A DNA stretch of 64,000 nt, taken from positions 62,001 through 126,000 of the forward strand of contig NZ_CP046956.1 of NCBI RefSeq assembly GCF_017792025.1, read 5' to 3'. Below are positions 45,262-54,951 of the stretch, piece by piece; positions within the stretch are counted from its first letter, which is position 1, and each line of letters begins with the position of its first letter. Both the position numbers and the translations under genes were made by a program. The DNA is from Sediminibacillus dalangtanensis. Lineage in GTDB: Bacteria > Bacillota > Bacilli > Bacillales > Amphibacillaceae. Below the pieces are notes generated by a model that was given only the letters and a program-made list of their open reading frames with translations, was not told where the DNA came from and did not search any database.

Positions 45262-47643
45262 GTGGGGAAACTTTTCATTAGGAAGCTTTTAAGTGGTTTA
45301 GCTGTACTTGCGTTATTCAGTTGTTTGCAAGGATATTCTCCAGAGACAGCGCAGGCAGACGGTTTACCGATTACTTCTGTCGATGCGCCTGCTCCGGTAA
45401 TCGAACCGGCTGTTGAAAATGAGAACAACGACACGAAAGTTTTATTCGACAATACGCACGGCCAGACGGCAGGAGCTGCCGACTGGGTCATCAATGGTGC
45501 ATTTTCTGATTTTGGCGAGGCGATAGCCGGTGAAGGCTATTATGTGGAAGAACTTAGACAAAGGACGCCGATTACTTACGAAGATCTGGCAGACTTCCAA
45601 GTTTTTGTCATACCTGAAGCCAACATTCCGTACAAGGATGCAGAACAAGCTGCCATATTGCAATTTGTCGAGAACGGCGGCAGTGTTTTCTATATCGCCG
45701 ATCATTATAATGCCGATCGGAACTTGAACCGTTGGGATTCAGGGGAAATCTTCAATGGATACCGCCGTGGTGCCTTCGATAATCCTACAAAAGGATTCGA
45801 AGAGGATGAAATCGAATCTGAAGCAATGCAGGACGTAACTAATTCAGATTGGCTTGCTGACCATTTCGGTGTCCGCTTTCGTTTTAATGCCATCGGTGAT
45901 GGAGTGGCAGAAGATATTGTAGCCCCTAATGATAGTTTTGGAATCACGCAAGGTGTCGATGGAGTGGCTTTTCATGCCGGAGCTACCATTGCTGTGACTG
46001 ATCCATCGAAGGCCAAAGGGCTCGTTTACGTTCCAGAAGGCGTTTCTTCATGGGGGCCGGCAGTCGACCAGGGTGTTTACAATGGAGGCGGACGTGATGA
46101 AGGAGCATTTGTAGCTATCTCAAAAGTCGGCCAGGGAAAGGCAGCGTTTATTGGTGATTCCTCTCCTGTGGAAGACAGCAGTCCTGCTTATCTAAGAGAG
46201 GATTCTGGCAGTACGAAAACGACCTATGATGGGTTTGAAGAGGCAGATGACGGAATTCTTCTTACCAATTTGATCAACTGGCTGGCGGAACAAGAAGATT
46301 ATGCTGACTTCACTGGGCAAGGTGTACCGTTGGATGAACCGACGGAACTTCATGATTTTGAAATCCCGGAAAACAGCACAGAACCGGAAGCAGAACCATG
46401 GTCCAACCCGCCTTCTGGTTATGAATGGTATGACCGTACGACCTTCCAGCCTGGTGCATACGGGTCGGAAGAAGAGGCATCCAATCCGGAGTATCAATTG
46501 CAATATCAGGATACACTGCCCGGTGACATGCAGGAATTCCAAATCCGTTTTTCCGGTGACAACCTTGGAGCGAATGGAACGGAATCCGACTTTCGTTTAG
46601 GAATTTACCTGGATGGCGGACAGCAGGTCGCCCAATTCAGCTTAGATGGTGAAAATTGGTCGAGCAATTACGGATATTCTGAATACTTTACATTGAATGC
46701 TGATCAACAAGGTTATGCTTCCAAGACATTGTATGTCCGCATTAAATCTGGTGTGGACGGAGAGGCAAACTTGCGGGTCAAGCAAGGTTCTTCCAACTTG
46801 CTGACAGAAACCGTGACCATCGATCCGGATGCCGTACCGGAAGAACTCCCGGAAGAAGAAACACCTGAATTGCCGGAAGCGGCGCCTATCGATCAGGTAC
46901 GCGCCCTGGAAGATGGCGAATTGGCAACAATCCAGGGGACTGTTACAACAGCTTCAGGGTTATGGGGAGCGAAAGGCTTCTATGTACAGGATGGAACAGC
47001 AGGCATTTATGTTTATCAAAGCGAGCAAGATGTGAATCCGGGGGACATTGTCCAATTGACTGGGACTACCGAGACGTACAATGGGGAAGAAGAGCTTCTG
47101 AATATTCAAGCGTTCGAAGTGATCGGTTCTGCCGAGGTACCCAGCCCGGTTGTTATTGGTCCGGAAGAGTTATCCGCCTATCAAGGTAGCTTGGTGAGCT
47201 TGGAAGCAGTCGAAATTACCGACTTGCGAAAAGCCGACAATTATGGCACTACTGAATTTACTGCAGTCAATACAAACGGTGAATCGGTCGTTGTCCGCCT
47301 GGATAATCGAACCGGAACAGATTATGACGCCTTTCCTTACCAAAATGGAGATGTTGTTTCCATTACTGGACTTGCCAGTGTTTTTAACGGTACTTACCAG
47401 CTGAAGCCGCGAAGTATTGATGATTTCGCTTCTATCGATCGCAGTTCGTTGAGGCAGTTGATCATCGATAGCGAGATTAAACCAGGCGGAATTAAAAATG
47501 CATTGCTTGCTAAGCTGAAGAATGCTGAAAAAAACAGTAAGCATTACGATAAAATGGTGAAATTTATTGACCACCAGCCTGACAAGCATATCAACGCTGA
47601 CTTAAAGACCGAGCTTGTTTCTTTGATCGACGCTATCCGCTAG
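45262..47643 (+). CDS. Secreted multidomain protein with GATase-like and OB-fold domains
   Basis: Exported protein of 793 residues. GTG 45262 follows GGGAGAGG. The signal peptide is about residues 1-33, with the cut after AQA. Residues about 50-330 look like a DUF4350/glutamine-amidotransferase-like domain (VLFDNTHGQTAGAADW, FVENGGSVFYIADH, GKAAFIGDSSPVED). Residues 380-570 are a beta region with repeated S-x-E-P-x-A patterns. Residues about 585-730 are an OB-fold like that in the YhcR nuclease (LATIQGTVTTASGLWGAKGF, YVQDGTAGIYVY). The last 60 residues are a helical FIMAH-like module. No nuclease or protease residues are seen. Strongly acidic. I do not assign a function. Confidence 0.7.
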   Translation: MGKLFIRKLLSGLAVLALFSCLQGYSPETAQADGLPITSVDAPAPVIEPAVENENNDTKVLFDNTHGQTAGAADWVINGAFSDFGEAIAGEGYYVEELRQRTPITYEDLADFQVFVIPEANIPYKDAEQAAILQFVENGGSVFYIADHYNADRNLNRWDSGEIFNGYRRGAFDNPTKGFEEDEIESEAMQDVTNSDWLADHFGVRFRFNAIGDGVAEDIVAPNDSFGITQGVDGVAFHAGATIAVTDPSKAKGLVYVPEGVSSWGPAVDQGVYNGGGRDEGAFVAISKVGQGKAAFIGDSSPVEDSSPAYLREDSGSTKTTYDGFEEADDGILLTNLINWLAEQEDYADFTGQGVPLDEPTELHDFEIPENSTEPEAEPWSNPPSGYEWYDRTTFQPGAYGSEEEASNPEYQLQYQDTLPGDMQEFQIRFSGDNLGANGTESDFRLGIYLDGGQQVAQFSLDGENWSSNYGYSEYFTLNADQQGYASKTLYVRIKSGVDGEANLRVKQGSSNLLTETVTIDPDAVPEELPEEETPELPEAAPIDQVRALEDGELATIQGTVTTASGLWGAKGFYVQDGTAGIYVYQSEQDVNPGDIVQLTGTTETYNGEEELLNIQAFEVIGSAEVPSPVVIGPEELSAYQGSLVSLEAVEITDLRKADNYGTTEFTAVNTNGESVVVRLDNRTGTDYDAFPYQNGDVVSITGLASVFNGTYQLKPRSIDDFASIDRSSLRQLIIDSEIKPGGIKNALLAKLKNAEKNSKHYDKMVKFIDHQPDKHINADLKTELVSLIDAIR

Positions 47644-48170
47644 ATCAGTAGGAAAAACAGCAGGGATAAAGAATAGTAACCAAAAAAAAAACCGAACGAT
47701 GATTCGAAATCCTCCTGAGAAGTCGAATGCGTTCGGTTTTTCTTTTGGGTAACCTGTAAAAAAATACCTTCTAAGTTTCTTTTGGGGGGGTATGGTATAG
47801 ATACTCTACTCCTGCAAGGCACTTCGCTTTCCACGGGCATGGACACTAACTTGGTAAAGAAAAGCGCTTTACCAAGTGGCTCTTCAGCTCGCGTTTTTCC
47901 GCTGCAGTCTGCGTACCTTTCCTCTGTTTAATAGAATACTTCAACTTTCACGGGATTTACCTTCTAAATGATGCGTTGCACATTGGGATCTAAGTAGTAC
48001 CAACCACTTTATTGAGGCTCTATTTCATTCCTGTTTGTGTAAGTTAACGAACTATGTTAAATTCATCGGTTACGTACGCGTAAATCACGCTCTTTTGCAA
48101 AACAAAACCGGCCAGAAGGAAAAGTAGTTATGATAAGATAGCGGTAAGAAGAAGAATGGAGATGAGGAAC
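47644..48170. other. 527-bp gene-free gap with hairpin repeats
   Basis: Holds the nested hairpin repeat copy 2 (47682-47742) as terminator of the preceding gene, a GGGGGGG run at about 47784, and CTCCTGCAAGGCACTTCGCT, which resembles a dispersed Bacillaceae repeat. A 10-bp hairpin CTTGGTAAAG / CTTTACCAAG lies at 47850-47876. No ORF with a ribosome site is seen. Confidence 0.55.
47682..47742 (+). terminator. Nested hairpin repeat, copy 2 (terminator-like)
   Basis: AAAAACCGAACG / CGTTCGGTTTTT arms enclose ATTCGA / TCGAAT, followed by TTCTTTT. Same design as copies at 33015 and 60081. Confidence 0.8.
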
Positions 48171-49403
48171 ATGAAAAACGAAATCATAGACAGATTTACC
48201 AGCTATGTAAAAGTTGAAACCCAATCAGACGAAAGCGTCGACAGCTGCCCGTCTACTCCCGGTCAGTTGACCCTGGCAAATATGCTTGTAGACGAACTAA
48301 AAGAAATTGGGATGGAAGAAGTCACAATTGATGATAATGGCTATGTTATGGCGACCCTTCCTGCAAATACGGACAAACAGGTACCGACAATCGGCTTTTT
48401 GGCCCATGTCGACACGGCGACAGATTTTACCGGAAAGAATGTCAATCCGCAGCTTGTCGAAAATTATGACGGCGGTGACGTCTTGTTGAATGAAAGTCGT
48501 AACATTGTATTGTCACCTTCTGATTTTCCCAGCTTAGGGAATTATCACGGTCACACTTTGATCACCACGGATGGAACCACGTTATTAGGAGCCGATAATA
48601 AAGCGGGTATAGCGGAAATCATGACGGCGATGGCTTATCTGATTAACCATCAAGAGATCAAGCACGGGAAGGTCAGGGTGGCGTTCACGCCGGATGAAGA
48701 AATCGGCAGGGGGCCGCACCGTTTTGCTGTCGATCGTTTTCAGGCAGATTACGCCTACACGGTCGATGGCGGACCATTGGGTGAGCTGGAATATGAAAGC
48801 TTTAATGCAGCCGCTGCACGTCTGACGTTTTTCGGCAAAAATGTGCACCCGGGGTCGGCTAAAAACAAAATGATCCATTCTGCAAAAATTGCGATGGAAT
48901 TTCATGCCGCTCTGCCTGCCGAAGAAGCACCGGAATATACTGATGATTACGAGGGTTTTTATCATCTCATTTCTTTCGAAGGAGATGTCGAGGAAACAAA
49001 GCTGTATTACATAATCCGTGACCATGACCGTCAAAAATTCGAGGGAAAGAAATCCAAAATCGAAGCGACAGTTGAAGAAATAAAACAAAAATATGGCGAC
49101 AAAGCTGTCTTGTTGGAGATGAAAGATCAGTACTACAATATGCGGGAAAAAATTGAACCTGTGAAGGAAATTGTCGATATAGCGTACGAAGCAATGGAGC
49201 GAATTGGCATAACCCCCGATGTAAAACCAATCAGGGGTGGCACAGACGGTTCCCAGCTTTCCTTTATGGGACTGCCGACCCCGAATATTTTCACAGGCGG
49301 AGAAAACTTCCACGGGAAGTATGAATTTATTTCTGTCGAGAATATGGAAAAGGCAGTTCAAACAATCGTGGAGATTGCCAGCTTGACGGAAAAGAAAGCC
49401 TGA
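48171..49403 (+). CDS. pepT: Peptidase T (tripeptide aminopeptidase)
   Basis: Zinc-dependent M20B exopeptidase that removes the N-terminal residue of tripeptides in the cytoplasm. The 410-residue length equals that of B. subtilis PepT when started at ATG 48171 ([20 protein letters not shown]), with GATGAGG just upstream; an ATG at 48156 is the alternative. Metal and catalytic residues are visible in [10 protein letters not shown] (His, Asp), [12 protein letters not shown] (bridging Asp), [13 protein letters not shown] (Glu pair) and VDGGPLGE (Asp); the last His is in [14 protein letters not shown] sulfurtransferase gene follows after 18 nt, probably in the same transcript. Confidence 0.96.
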   Translation: MKNEIIDRFTSYVKVETQSDESVDSCPSTPGQLTLANMLVDELKEIGMEEVTIDDNGYVMATLPANTDKQVPTIGFLAHVDTATDFTGKNVNPQLVENYDGGDVLLNESRNIVLSPSDFPSLGNYHGHTLITTDGTTLLGADNKAGIAEIMTAMAYLINHQEIKHGKVRVAFTPDEEIGRGPHRFAVDRFQADYAYTVDGGPLGELEYESFNAAAARLTFFGKNVHPGSAKNKMIHSAKIAMEFHAALPAEEAPEYTDDYEGFYHLISFEGDVEETKLYYIIRDHDRQKFEGKKSKIEATVEEIKQKYGDKAVLLEMKDQYYNMREKIEPVKEIVDIAYEAMERIGITPDVKPIRGGTDGSQLSFMGLPTPNIFTGGENFHGKYEFISVENMEKAVQTIVEIASLTEKKA

Positions 49404-49421
49404 AATAAAAGGAGGAGGCAA

Positions 49422-50270
49422 ATGGACTTTTTCGTGACGGCAGATTGGGTGTATGACCAAATAAAAGAGTCTGCAGAGACAGATATCGTGCTACTCGATA
49501 CGCGGTTTGAGTTGACGGACCCGGAAGCTGGAAAGCAGGCTTATTTCCAAGGGCACATTCCAGGGGCTGTGTACTTTGATTTGAATCAGGATTTGTCAGG
49601 AGAAAAAGGCGAACACGGGGGAAGCCACCCTTTGCCGGATCCAGATACATTTGCAGAAAAGCTGGGCAAAGCCGGTATCGGAAGTCAGACGACTGTTGTT
49701 ATATATGATCAAGGGAATGATATGTTCGCTGCCCGTTGTTGGTGGTTGCTAACTTATTATGGACATGAGCGGACATTTCTCCTGGATGGCGGATTGGAGA
49801 GCTGGGAAAAACACGGGTATCCGATGAGCCGTGAAATCCCTGCGCCAAAGCCGAAAACTTTTTTGCCGGACATACAGGGCCATCAGGTCGTCGATATCGA
49901 TTACGTGAAACAAAAAATGGCTGACAGTACTTCTCATTTAATCGATTCCCGCTCCCATCAACGCTATCTCGGTAAGACAGAGCCGCTTTATCAAAATGCT
50001 GGACATATTCCAGGCGCTATCAATTATTTTTGGAAGCAAGTGCTGACGGATGATGGCGAGTGGAGAAATGAAGAAGAACTAACCAATCACTTCGCTGCTT
50101 TACCGGCTGATGAGGAAATCATCGTTTCCTGCGGTTCGGGGGTGTCCGCCTGTCCGAATATCATGGCGCTTAAAAAGGTTGGTTACCAGGATGTAAAATT
50201 ATACCCGGGAAGTTTCAGCGACTGGATCTCTTATCCGGAAAATAAGGTGGCAACGGAGAAGAATGAATAG
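49422..50270 (+). CDS. Two-domain rhodanese sulfurtransferase
   Basis: Thiosulfate/3-mercaptopyruvate sulfurtransferase of 282 residues. The first rhodanese domain (1-130) is structural and has the typical GHIPGAVYFDL; the second (150-280) carries the active-site Cys in VSCGSGVSAC (about 236-245) and its own GHIPGAINYFW. The CGSGVSA loop fits 3-mercaptopyruvate sulfurtransferases. AAAGGAGGAGG precedes the ATG by 6 nt. It is 18 nt behind pepT and 38 nt before a YdjM-like gene without terminators between, so the three may share a transcript. It moves sulfur to cyanide or thiols in the cytoplasm. Confidence 0.92.
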   Translation: MDFFVTADWVYDQIKESAETDIVLLDTRFELTDPEAGKQAYFQGHIPGAVYFDLNQDLSGEKGEHGGSHPLPDPDTFAEKLGKAGIGSQTTVVIYDQGNDMFAARCWWLLTYYGHERTFLLDGGLESWEKHGYPMSREIPAPKPKTFLPDIQGHQVVDIDYVKQKMADSTSHLIDSRSHQRYLGKTEPLYQNAGHIPGAINYFWKQVLTDDGEWRNEEELTNHFAALPADEEIIVSCGSGVSACPNIMALKKVGYQDVKLYPGSFSDWISYPENKVATEKNE

Positions 50271-50308
50271 CTGTTGTCAAAGAACCAAATCAACTTGGAG
50301 GATACACC

Positions 50309-50776
50309 ATGACTGGAAAAACACATATTATTGGCGGGATAGCGGCTTGTGTTGTCACAACCCGCTTCACATCTTACGATCCATTGTTACTGACGGCGGC
50401 CGGCATTTTCGGAGCATTGCTCCCCGATATTTGTCATAGCGGCAGTAAAATCGGTAGGAAAGTACCTTTGTTATCAAAATTGGTAAGTACCTTATTCGGG
50501 CATCGAACGTTTACACACAGCCTCTTATTTCTTTTGTTGATTCAAGTACTGTTTTCCTTGTTCCATCTACCCGAGGAGATAACCACGGGGGTACTTGTGG
50601 GTGCAACCAGCCACCTTTTGTTGGATGCGGCAACGAAAAATGGTATCAAACTTCTCTATCCTTTACAAATGACGTTCCGGCTTCCGCTCACGGTGAGAAC
50701 GGGGGGACCGGCCGAGAACGGTATCCTGGCAGTACTGGTATTGTTGGTTGTTTACTTTGGGCAGGGAATCATCTAA
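50309..50776 (+). CDS. YdjM-like membrane-bound metal-dependent hydrolase
   Basis: A 155-residue integral membrane protein of the YdjM/DUF457 family. It has about four hydrophobic segments and the metal-binding pattern of the family: His in KTHIIGG at the start, LLPDICHSGSKIG (about 37-50), HRTFTHS (about 70-76) and SHLLLDAAT (about 105-113). B. subtilis and E. coli YdjM are annotated as LexA-regulated, but I see no LexA box upstream. GGAGGAT precedes the ATG. Last gene of the pepT group, followed by a strong terminator. Reaction unknown. Confidence 0.85.
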   Translation: MTGKTHIIGGIAACVVTTRFTSYDPLLLTAAGIFGALLPDICHSGSKIGRKVPLLSKLVSTLFGHRTFTHSLLFLLLIQVLFSLFHLPEEITTGVLVGATSHLLLDAATKNGIKLLYPLQMTFRLPLTVRTGGPAENGILAVLVLLVVYFGQGII

Positions 50777-50810
50777 TCAAACATTTAATAGCGTAAGAGG
50801 CGCTTTCCTT

Positions 50811-50850
50811 AGCTTGCAGAAAAACCCTGGTTTTTTCTGCAAGCTTTTTT
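50811..50850 (+). terminator. Intrinsic terminator after the YdjM-like gene
   Basis: AGCTTGCAGAAAAA / TTTTTTCTGCAAGCT with a short GGG-type loop, then TTTTTT. Confidence 0.9.
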
Positions 50851-50890
50851 CCACCATGCCAGGGAAGAATAGTCTCCGGAACAGAAGGTT

Positions 50891-52150
50891 TTATTGAGCT
50901 TGCCGTTTCCTGTCCTTTATCTGTACCGCTTTGCTGGATAAGGAAGGATGCAGATAGAAAAAAGAGGCTAGCGTCGAGACTGTCCCTCCAATAAAAAGGG
51001 TTGTTCCAGTGCTGGTTAAATCTGCAAGCAGACCGGCTGATAATGCGGCAACAGGCAGCAGAATCCATGCCATAAACCGGGATGTCGCTTGTACCCTCCC
51101 GAGTAGGCGAAAAGGTGTCAATGTTTGTCGAATTGTAGCAAGACAAGGGTTCAGGATAGCGACCATGAAGGTGCCGGCCATATTGGCTGCAAGCAACAAG
51201 AAAAAAGATTGCATCTGGCTCAACACGATGACGGACAAGCCGCCTGTGAACGCAGCGGAAAACAACAAGGACCGATAACGGAAAAACGTTGTCAAAATAC
51301 CGGAAAAAAGAGCGCCTGCGATTGCGCCGGCTCCACCCCCGGATAGCAGCCAGCCAATTTGGTAGGAGCTGAGGTGTATCGTATCTTTAAGGTGAAATAC
51401 GAGTAATGTCAACAGCAGTGTCGTTCCAAAGGTGGAAAACAACATCGCTAAGTTTGTGAACAAGATCGCCTTTGTCGTAAGTACAAAATGAAAGCCCTCC
51501 TTCAAGTCCTGCAGGATCGTTGTCTTTCTGGATTCCTGAGGTTGGTTGGAAGGCAGTTGAATACTTGCAACGGCTGCAAAAGCAATAAAAAAACTGAAAC
51601 TATTAACCAAAAGTGCGATACCCGGATGATATAAACTTATGATTAGCCCGCCAATTGCTGGTGCTGATAAAGTCGCAGTCTGTAAAGCTCCTGTGTTGAT
51701 GGAGTTCACCAGCTGCAGGTGCTGTTTGGAAACGAGGCTTGGAACAGTAGCGAATTGGGAAGTATTATATACTTGGCTAAGCAGGCCAATACCGAAAGCG
51801 GCGATATATAACTGCCATACATGCAAATTTCCATAAAGGCTGATAAAACCGATCCAGCCTGTTAACAGAAATCTGCCTCCGTCCCCAATAAGCAGCAGAC
51901 GCTTTCGGGAAAACCGATCTGAAAGAATTCCGATAAGCGGCTGGGCCAGAACCGGCAGACGCTCCAAGGCAGAAACGATTCCCATGCTGATAGGGGACCC
52001 GGTAACAGAAAGAACCATTAAGGGCAGGGCAATCATGTAAATTTGATCACCCATGAATGAAATTACATTGCCGCCGATGAAACGGAACAATGGATAGTTT
52101 TTTGATAAAGGGACGTTGGTTGATCGAAGTATCGAGACAGTTTTTTTCAT
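50891..52150 (-). CDS. MFS efflux transporter (MefA/EntS-like)
   Basis: Major facilitator protein of 419 residues with twelve predicted transmembrane segments. The MFS motif A in loop 2-3 is GILSDRFSRKRLLL, and FSTFGTTLLLTLLVFHL marks the start of the second half. It belongs to the MFS_3 group with macrolide and enterobactin exporters. Start ATG 52150 on the minus strand has AAGGAGAAG just before it; a longer frame runs back into the regulator gene and is ignored. It lies 13 nt behind an ArsR-type regulator and is surely in its operon. Substrate unknown. Confidence 0.9.
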   Translation of the reverse strand: MKKTVSILRSTNVPLSKNYPLFRFIGGNVISFMGDQIYMIALPLMVLSVTGSPISMGIVSALERLPVLAQPLIGILSDRFSRKRLLLIGDGGRFLLTGWIGFISLYGNLHVWQLYIAAFGIGLLSQVYNTSQFATVPSLVSKQHLQLVNSINTGALQTATLSAPAIGGLIISLYHPGIALLVNSFSFFIAFAAVASIQLPSNQPQESRKTTILQDLKEGFHFVLTTKAILFTNLAMLFSTFGTTLLLTLLVFHLKDTIHLSSYQIGWLLSGGGAGAIAGALFSGILTTFFRYRSLLFSAAFTGGLSVIVLSQMQSFFLLLAANMAGTFMVAILNPCLATIRQTLTPFRLLGRVQATSRFMAWILLPVAALSAGLLADLTSTGTTLFIGGTVSTLASFFYLHPSLSSKAVQIKDRKRQAQ

Positions 52151-52163
52151 CTTCTTCTCCTTT

Positions 52164-53213
52164 TTATAACCCGGAATCCAGGTAATTTTCCAAATCATCG
52201 GAAAGCGCCTGCAGCACATTGCCATTCAGACTGTATACGGGACCATTGTTTTGCACCAGCCGTGCAGACTTGAGTATTTTTAAATGATGGTGGACAGTGG
52301 TTTTTCCCATCCCCAATCGATTGGTCATTTCCTGGAGTGTATGCTCTCTTTCGGCTAGCATTTTTATCATTTTCATCCGCTGTTCATCCCCCAGTGCTTT
52401 GTACTTTAGTACGAGAAACTGGTCGGGTGTATAAGGGTCAGCTGGATGCAAGCTTTGGTTGGAAACCGGGTAATAGAAAATTTTATATCCTGCCAAGTCT
52501 GCTTCCACGTTCCATGGACGATATACGATATGAGGGATCAACAAAACAGTATGGACACTTGGCTCCGGCGAATAATTGATCCCACCTGTTGCCCAGGTGA
52601 CCATCTCTTCAGGATGTTTTCTTTTCAGCATTGCCTTCTTGGCAGTTACATCGGCAGTCAGAACCCGGGAGAGTTGCTCTGCTTCCGGTTGGATGACCGT
52701 TTGATACCAGCCTTCCAGGGTGGAACAGAGATGTGCTCGTAAAAAGGAGGGATCGGTTTCACAAATAAATGAAATATAAGCAGAAAAGAAGCTGTGATCC
52801 TCGGCCGCAGCCATAAGTGCCTTCATAGATTCTTTGTGTCCTTCCGCAGCTTTTTGAACATCAGCTTGATGGGCACCTCCTAAAAATGGCAGACATGCAG
52901 CTTTCAGTTCGACAGTTGTCAATTGTGACACGGTATCGTGAAAATCCTCTATGGATGTAAATTCTTTCTGATGTAAAAGCTGCAAAAGCGCCTTCCACGT
53001 GTTATGTTTTTGGACAACTTCCAGTTGGGACAGCATGTCTGCAGACAAAGCATCCTTGATGGTTTTCCACTCCGACTCCTTCTTTTCCAAACTGCTAAGC
53101 AACGGTGTATTGGTGATAGCGGCAATTCCCAGGGCGCATTCCCATAATAAGGAGGACTTTACTTCGACTTTGTAGGATTCTCTTTTTCGTGCACTCGTTT
53201 GGATAATCTCCAT
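52164..53213 (-). CDS. ArsR-family HTH regulator with long N-terminal domain
   Basis: A 349-residue regulator. The C-terminal 90 residues are an ArsR-type winged helix (ALGDEQRMKMIKMLAEREHT and LQEMTNRLGMGKTTVHHHLK, with VHHHLKIL as recognition helix). The first 250 residues are a helical domain resembling DUF5937, probably for ligand binding or dimerisation. The ATG has GGAGGGAAGAAC upstream on the minus strand. This design next to an MFS exporter is common in Bacillaceae and suggests drug- or metabolite-induced efflux. No metal-binding cysteine pair is seen, so it is probably not a metal sensor. Confidence 0.85.
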   Translation of the reverse strand: MEIIQTSARKRESYKVEVKSSLLWECALGIAAITNTPLLSSLEKKESEWKTIKDALSADMLSQLEVVQKHNTWKALLQLLHQKEFTSIEDFHDTVSQLTTVELKAACLPFLGGAHQADVQKAAEGHKESMKALMAAAEDHSFFSAYISFICETDPSFLRAHLCSTLEGWYQTVIQPEAEQLSRVLTADVTAKKAMLKRKHPEEMVTWATGGINYSPEPSVHTVLLIPHIVYRPWNVEADLAGYKIFYYPVSNQSLHPADPYTPDQFLVLKYKALGDEQRMKMIKMLAEREHTLQEMTNRLGMGKTTVHHHLKILKSARLVQNNGPVYSLNGNVLQALSDDLENYLDSGL

Positions 53214-53243
53214 GTTCTTCCCTCCATAAGTGTCTTTTTCTGT

Positions 53244-53272
53244 ATACTATACTTATAGAATATATAATTCAA
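53244..53272 (-). promoter_or_regulatory. Promoter of the ArsR-MFS operon
   Basis: On the minus strand TTGAAT (53267-53272), a 17-bp spacer and TAGTAT (53244-53249). The region is rich in short palindromes such as GAATATATAATTC (53258-53270), which may be the regulator's operator. Confidence 0.6.
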
Positions 53273-53363
53273 TATATTTTGAATATCTTTTTAGATTCTA
53301 TCTGTAGGGAATTGGGAAAAGGATAGTAAGAAAATATATCCATAATGGAAAGCAGGTGAAACG

Positions 53364-54914
53364 ATGGGTGAATGGAGGCAAGGCCATGACCCCCGTCAAA
53401 ATGAGCAGTTAATTTCCAGGTATTTTCCTGGTGAAATACGACCAAAGCAAACCGCGCGCATTATCAAGAAACGATACCGGCAGGTCCAGTCTAATCGTCG
53501 TATAACAAGGTGTGAACAACAAAGCGGTACATCGTTATGCCAAAAGTTGTTGGAAAGCTTGAAAGGGATCTTTTCGCAAAGAGCAGCGCCCGAGCGAACG
53601 AATCAGGAGCCAGTGTTTGAAAACGCAAACACTGTCTACCCCAATTGGAAGATCACCCTGGATGCTCAGGAAAAATGGTTATTCAAAAAAGTAAAACGCG
53701 AGGTCGATGTGACAGATTTCGGGGCGGTTGGAGATGGACAGACGGATTGTACAAAGGCATTTCAAAAAGCGATTGGAAAAGGCAGCGTGAAGGTGAACAT
53801 TCCGGCTGGCTGTTATGTGGTGAAAGGAATCAAGTTGCCTTCTTTCACTTTTCTTTTTGGAGCGGGAAAAGGGAAAACGATCTTAAAACTGGCCGATTCT
53901 GCGCCAAAATGGAAAAGACTGATTACCAATGCGAATCACTTTCGAGGCAATAGCCATTTATATGTGGAAGGAATGACCCTTGATTGGAATGTGGAAAGGC
54001 TAAAAGGGCACGAGAAGATCAGCTTTGGCAACAATTTTTCCAGCTGCTTGACTTATGCCCATGTGCTTTACGGCTGGGTAAGACAAGTGGAAGCTGTCAA
54101 TCCGGGGCTTCATGGCTTTGACATCTCGTCAGTCTATTACATTTATGCTGGAGACGGTTTTCGCGGAAAGGGCGAAAGCAGTTATATCTGGCTTGATCAG
54201 CTAACAGGCCGTGGGTTTGGAGATGATGGCATCACTACTCATCACAGCAGGAAGATTTTAATCTCCAACTCCCACATGGCTGATCCAAGCGGACGTTCCC
54301 ATCGCAAGGGGTATTCCAATTCCAACGGCTTCGAAGTGGATGACGGTTCCCAACATGTCTGGCTTGTAAACAATTCCTCGGCCCGGTGTTTCGGAGGGGT
54401 GGAGGTCAAAGCGCATGTTAATGCTTCTGCGGCCATGCATACGGTTATTGCAGGACATCTATCGACAAATGATAATCGATCCTACAATTTCCGACATATC
54501 GGACATCATTACCATGGAGAACCTTATTCCAAGACAGCGGAAGGTATCTTGGCCGTAAATCTGATTTCGATTTGCCCTGTTTATTCTCAACTGTATCAAC
54601 CATCATCGCCGCGTGCTTTGGTAGTTTCCGGCTATCGTAATGTCGGCATAGAAAACTTTATAGCGATCGGTAACCCTGATTATGACTATCATGGCAATCC
54701 GGTTATCGCGGTACAATACCGAGCAGACAACACCTGGCTGAACAATATCTTTACAAAAGACTTTGTGATGGCAGGAGCAGACGTCCAGTTGTTTGGCGGC
54801 AAGCATCACGCCGGTGAAGTAGTGATAGGAAGGATGGATAGTGAGAATTCTGCCTCGGAAAGGCTGAAAATAGGAAAAGAAGTACTGGTTACGCCTCTCG
54901 AACAAAAGCGCTAG
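53364..54914 (+). CDS. Pectate-lyase-superfamily (right-handed beta-helix) protein
   Basis: A 516-residue protein whose residues 115-500 form a pectate_lyase_3/GH28-like right-handed beta helix; the entry motif VTDFGAVGDGQTDCTKAFQKAI is shown in parts as DFGAVGDGQTDC. Later strands include GRGFGDDGITTHHSRKILIS and NSNGFEVDDGSQHVWL, where the clustered Asp and His residues could be an active site. The first 100 residues are basic and low-complexity, with no signal peptide. AGCAGGTGA precedes the ATG. Such folds serve as polysaccharide lyases, hydrolases or tail-spike parts; the neighbours give no phage or polysaccharide context. Function open. Confidence 0.75.
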   Translation: MGEWRQGHDPRQNEQLISRYFPGEIRPKQTARIIKKRYRQVQSNRRITRCEQQSGTSLCQKLLESLKGIFSQRAAPERTNQEPVFENANTVYPNWKITLDAQEKWLFKKVKREVDVTDFGAVGDGQTDCTKAFQKAIGKGSVKVNIPAGCYVVKGIKLPSFTFLFGAGKGKTILKLADSAPKWKRLITNANHFRGNSHLYVEGMTLDWNVERLKGHEKISFGNNFSSCLTYAHVLYGWVRQVEAVNPGLHGFDISSVYYIYAGDGFRGKGESSYIWLDQLTGRGFGDDGITTHHSRKILISNSHMADPSGRSHRKGYSNSNGFEVDDGSQHVWLVNNSSARCFGGVEVKAHVNASAAMHTVIAGHLSTNDNRSYNFRHIGHHYHGEPYSKTAEGILAVNLISICPVYSQLYQPSSPRALVVSGYRNVGIENFIAIGNPDYDYHGNPVIAVQYRADNTWLNNIFTKDFVMAGADVQLFGGKHHAGEVVIGRMDSENSASERLKIGKEVLVTPLEQKR

Positions 54915-54922
54915 AAAAAACG

Positions 54923-54951
54923 AGCCTGCCGTCCTGAATGACGGCAGGCTG
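54923..54951. terminator. Bidirectional terminator
   Basis: An 11-bp perfect stem AGCCTGCCGTC / GACGGCAGGCT with a 6-nt loop lies between the convergent pectate-lyase-like and mnmH genes; AAAAAA on its left serves the minus strand. Confidence 0.8.

Noticed and set aside
53364..54914. Prophage remnant suggested by a tail-spike-like beta helix
   Set aside because: No integrase, capsid, holin or other phage gene lies nearby; the neighbours are metabolic and regulatory genes.
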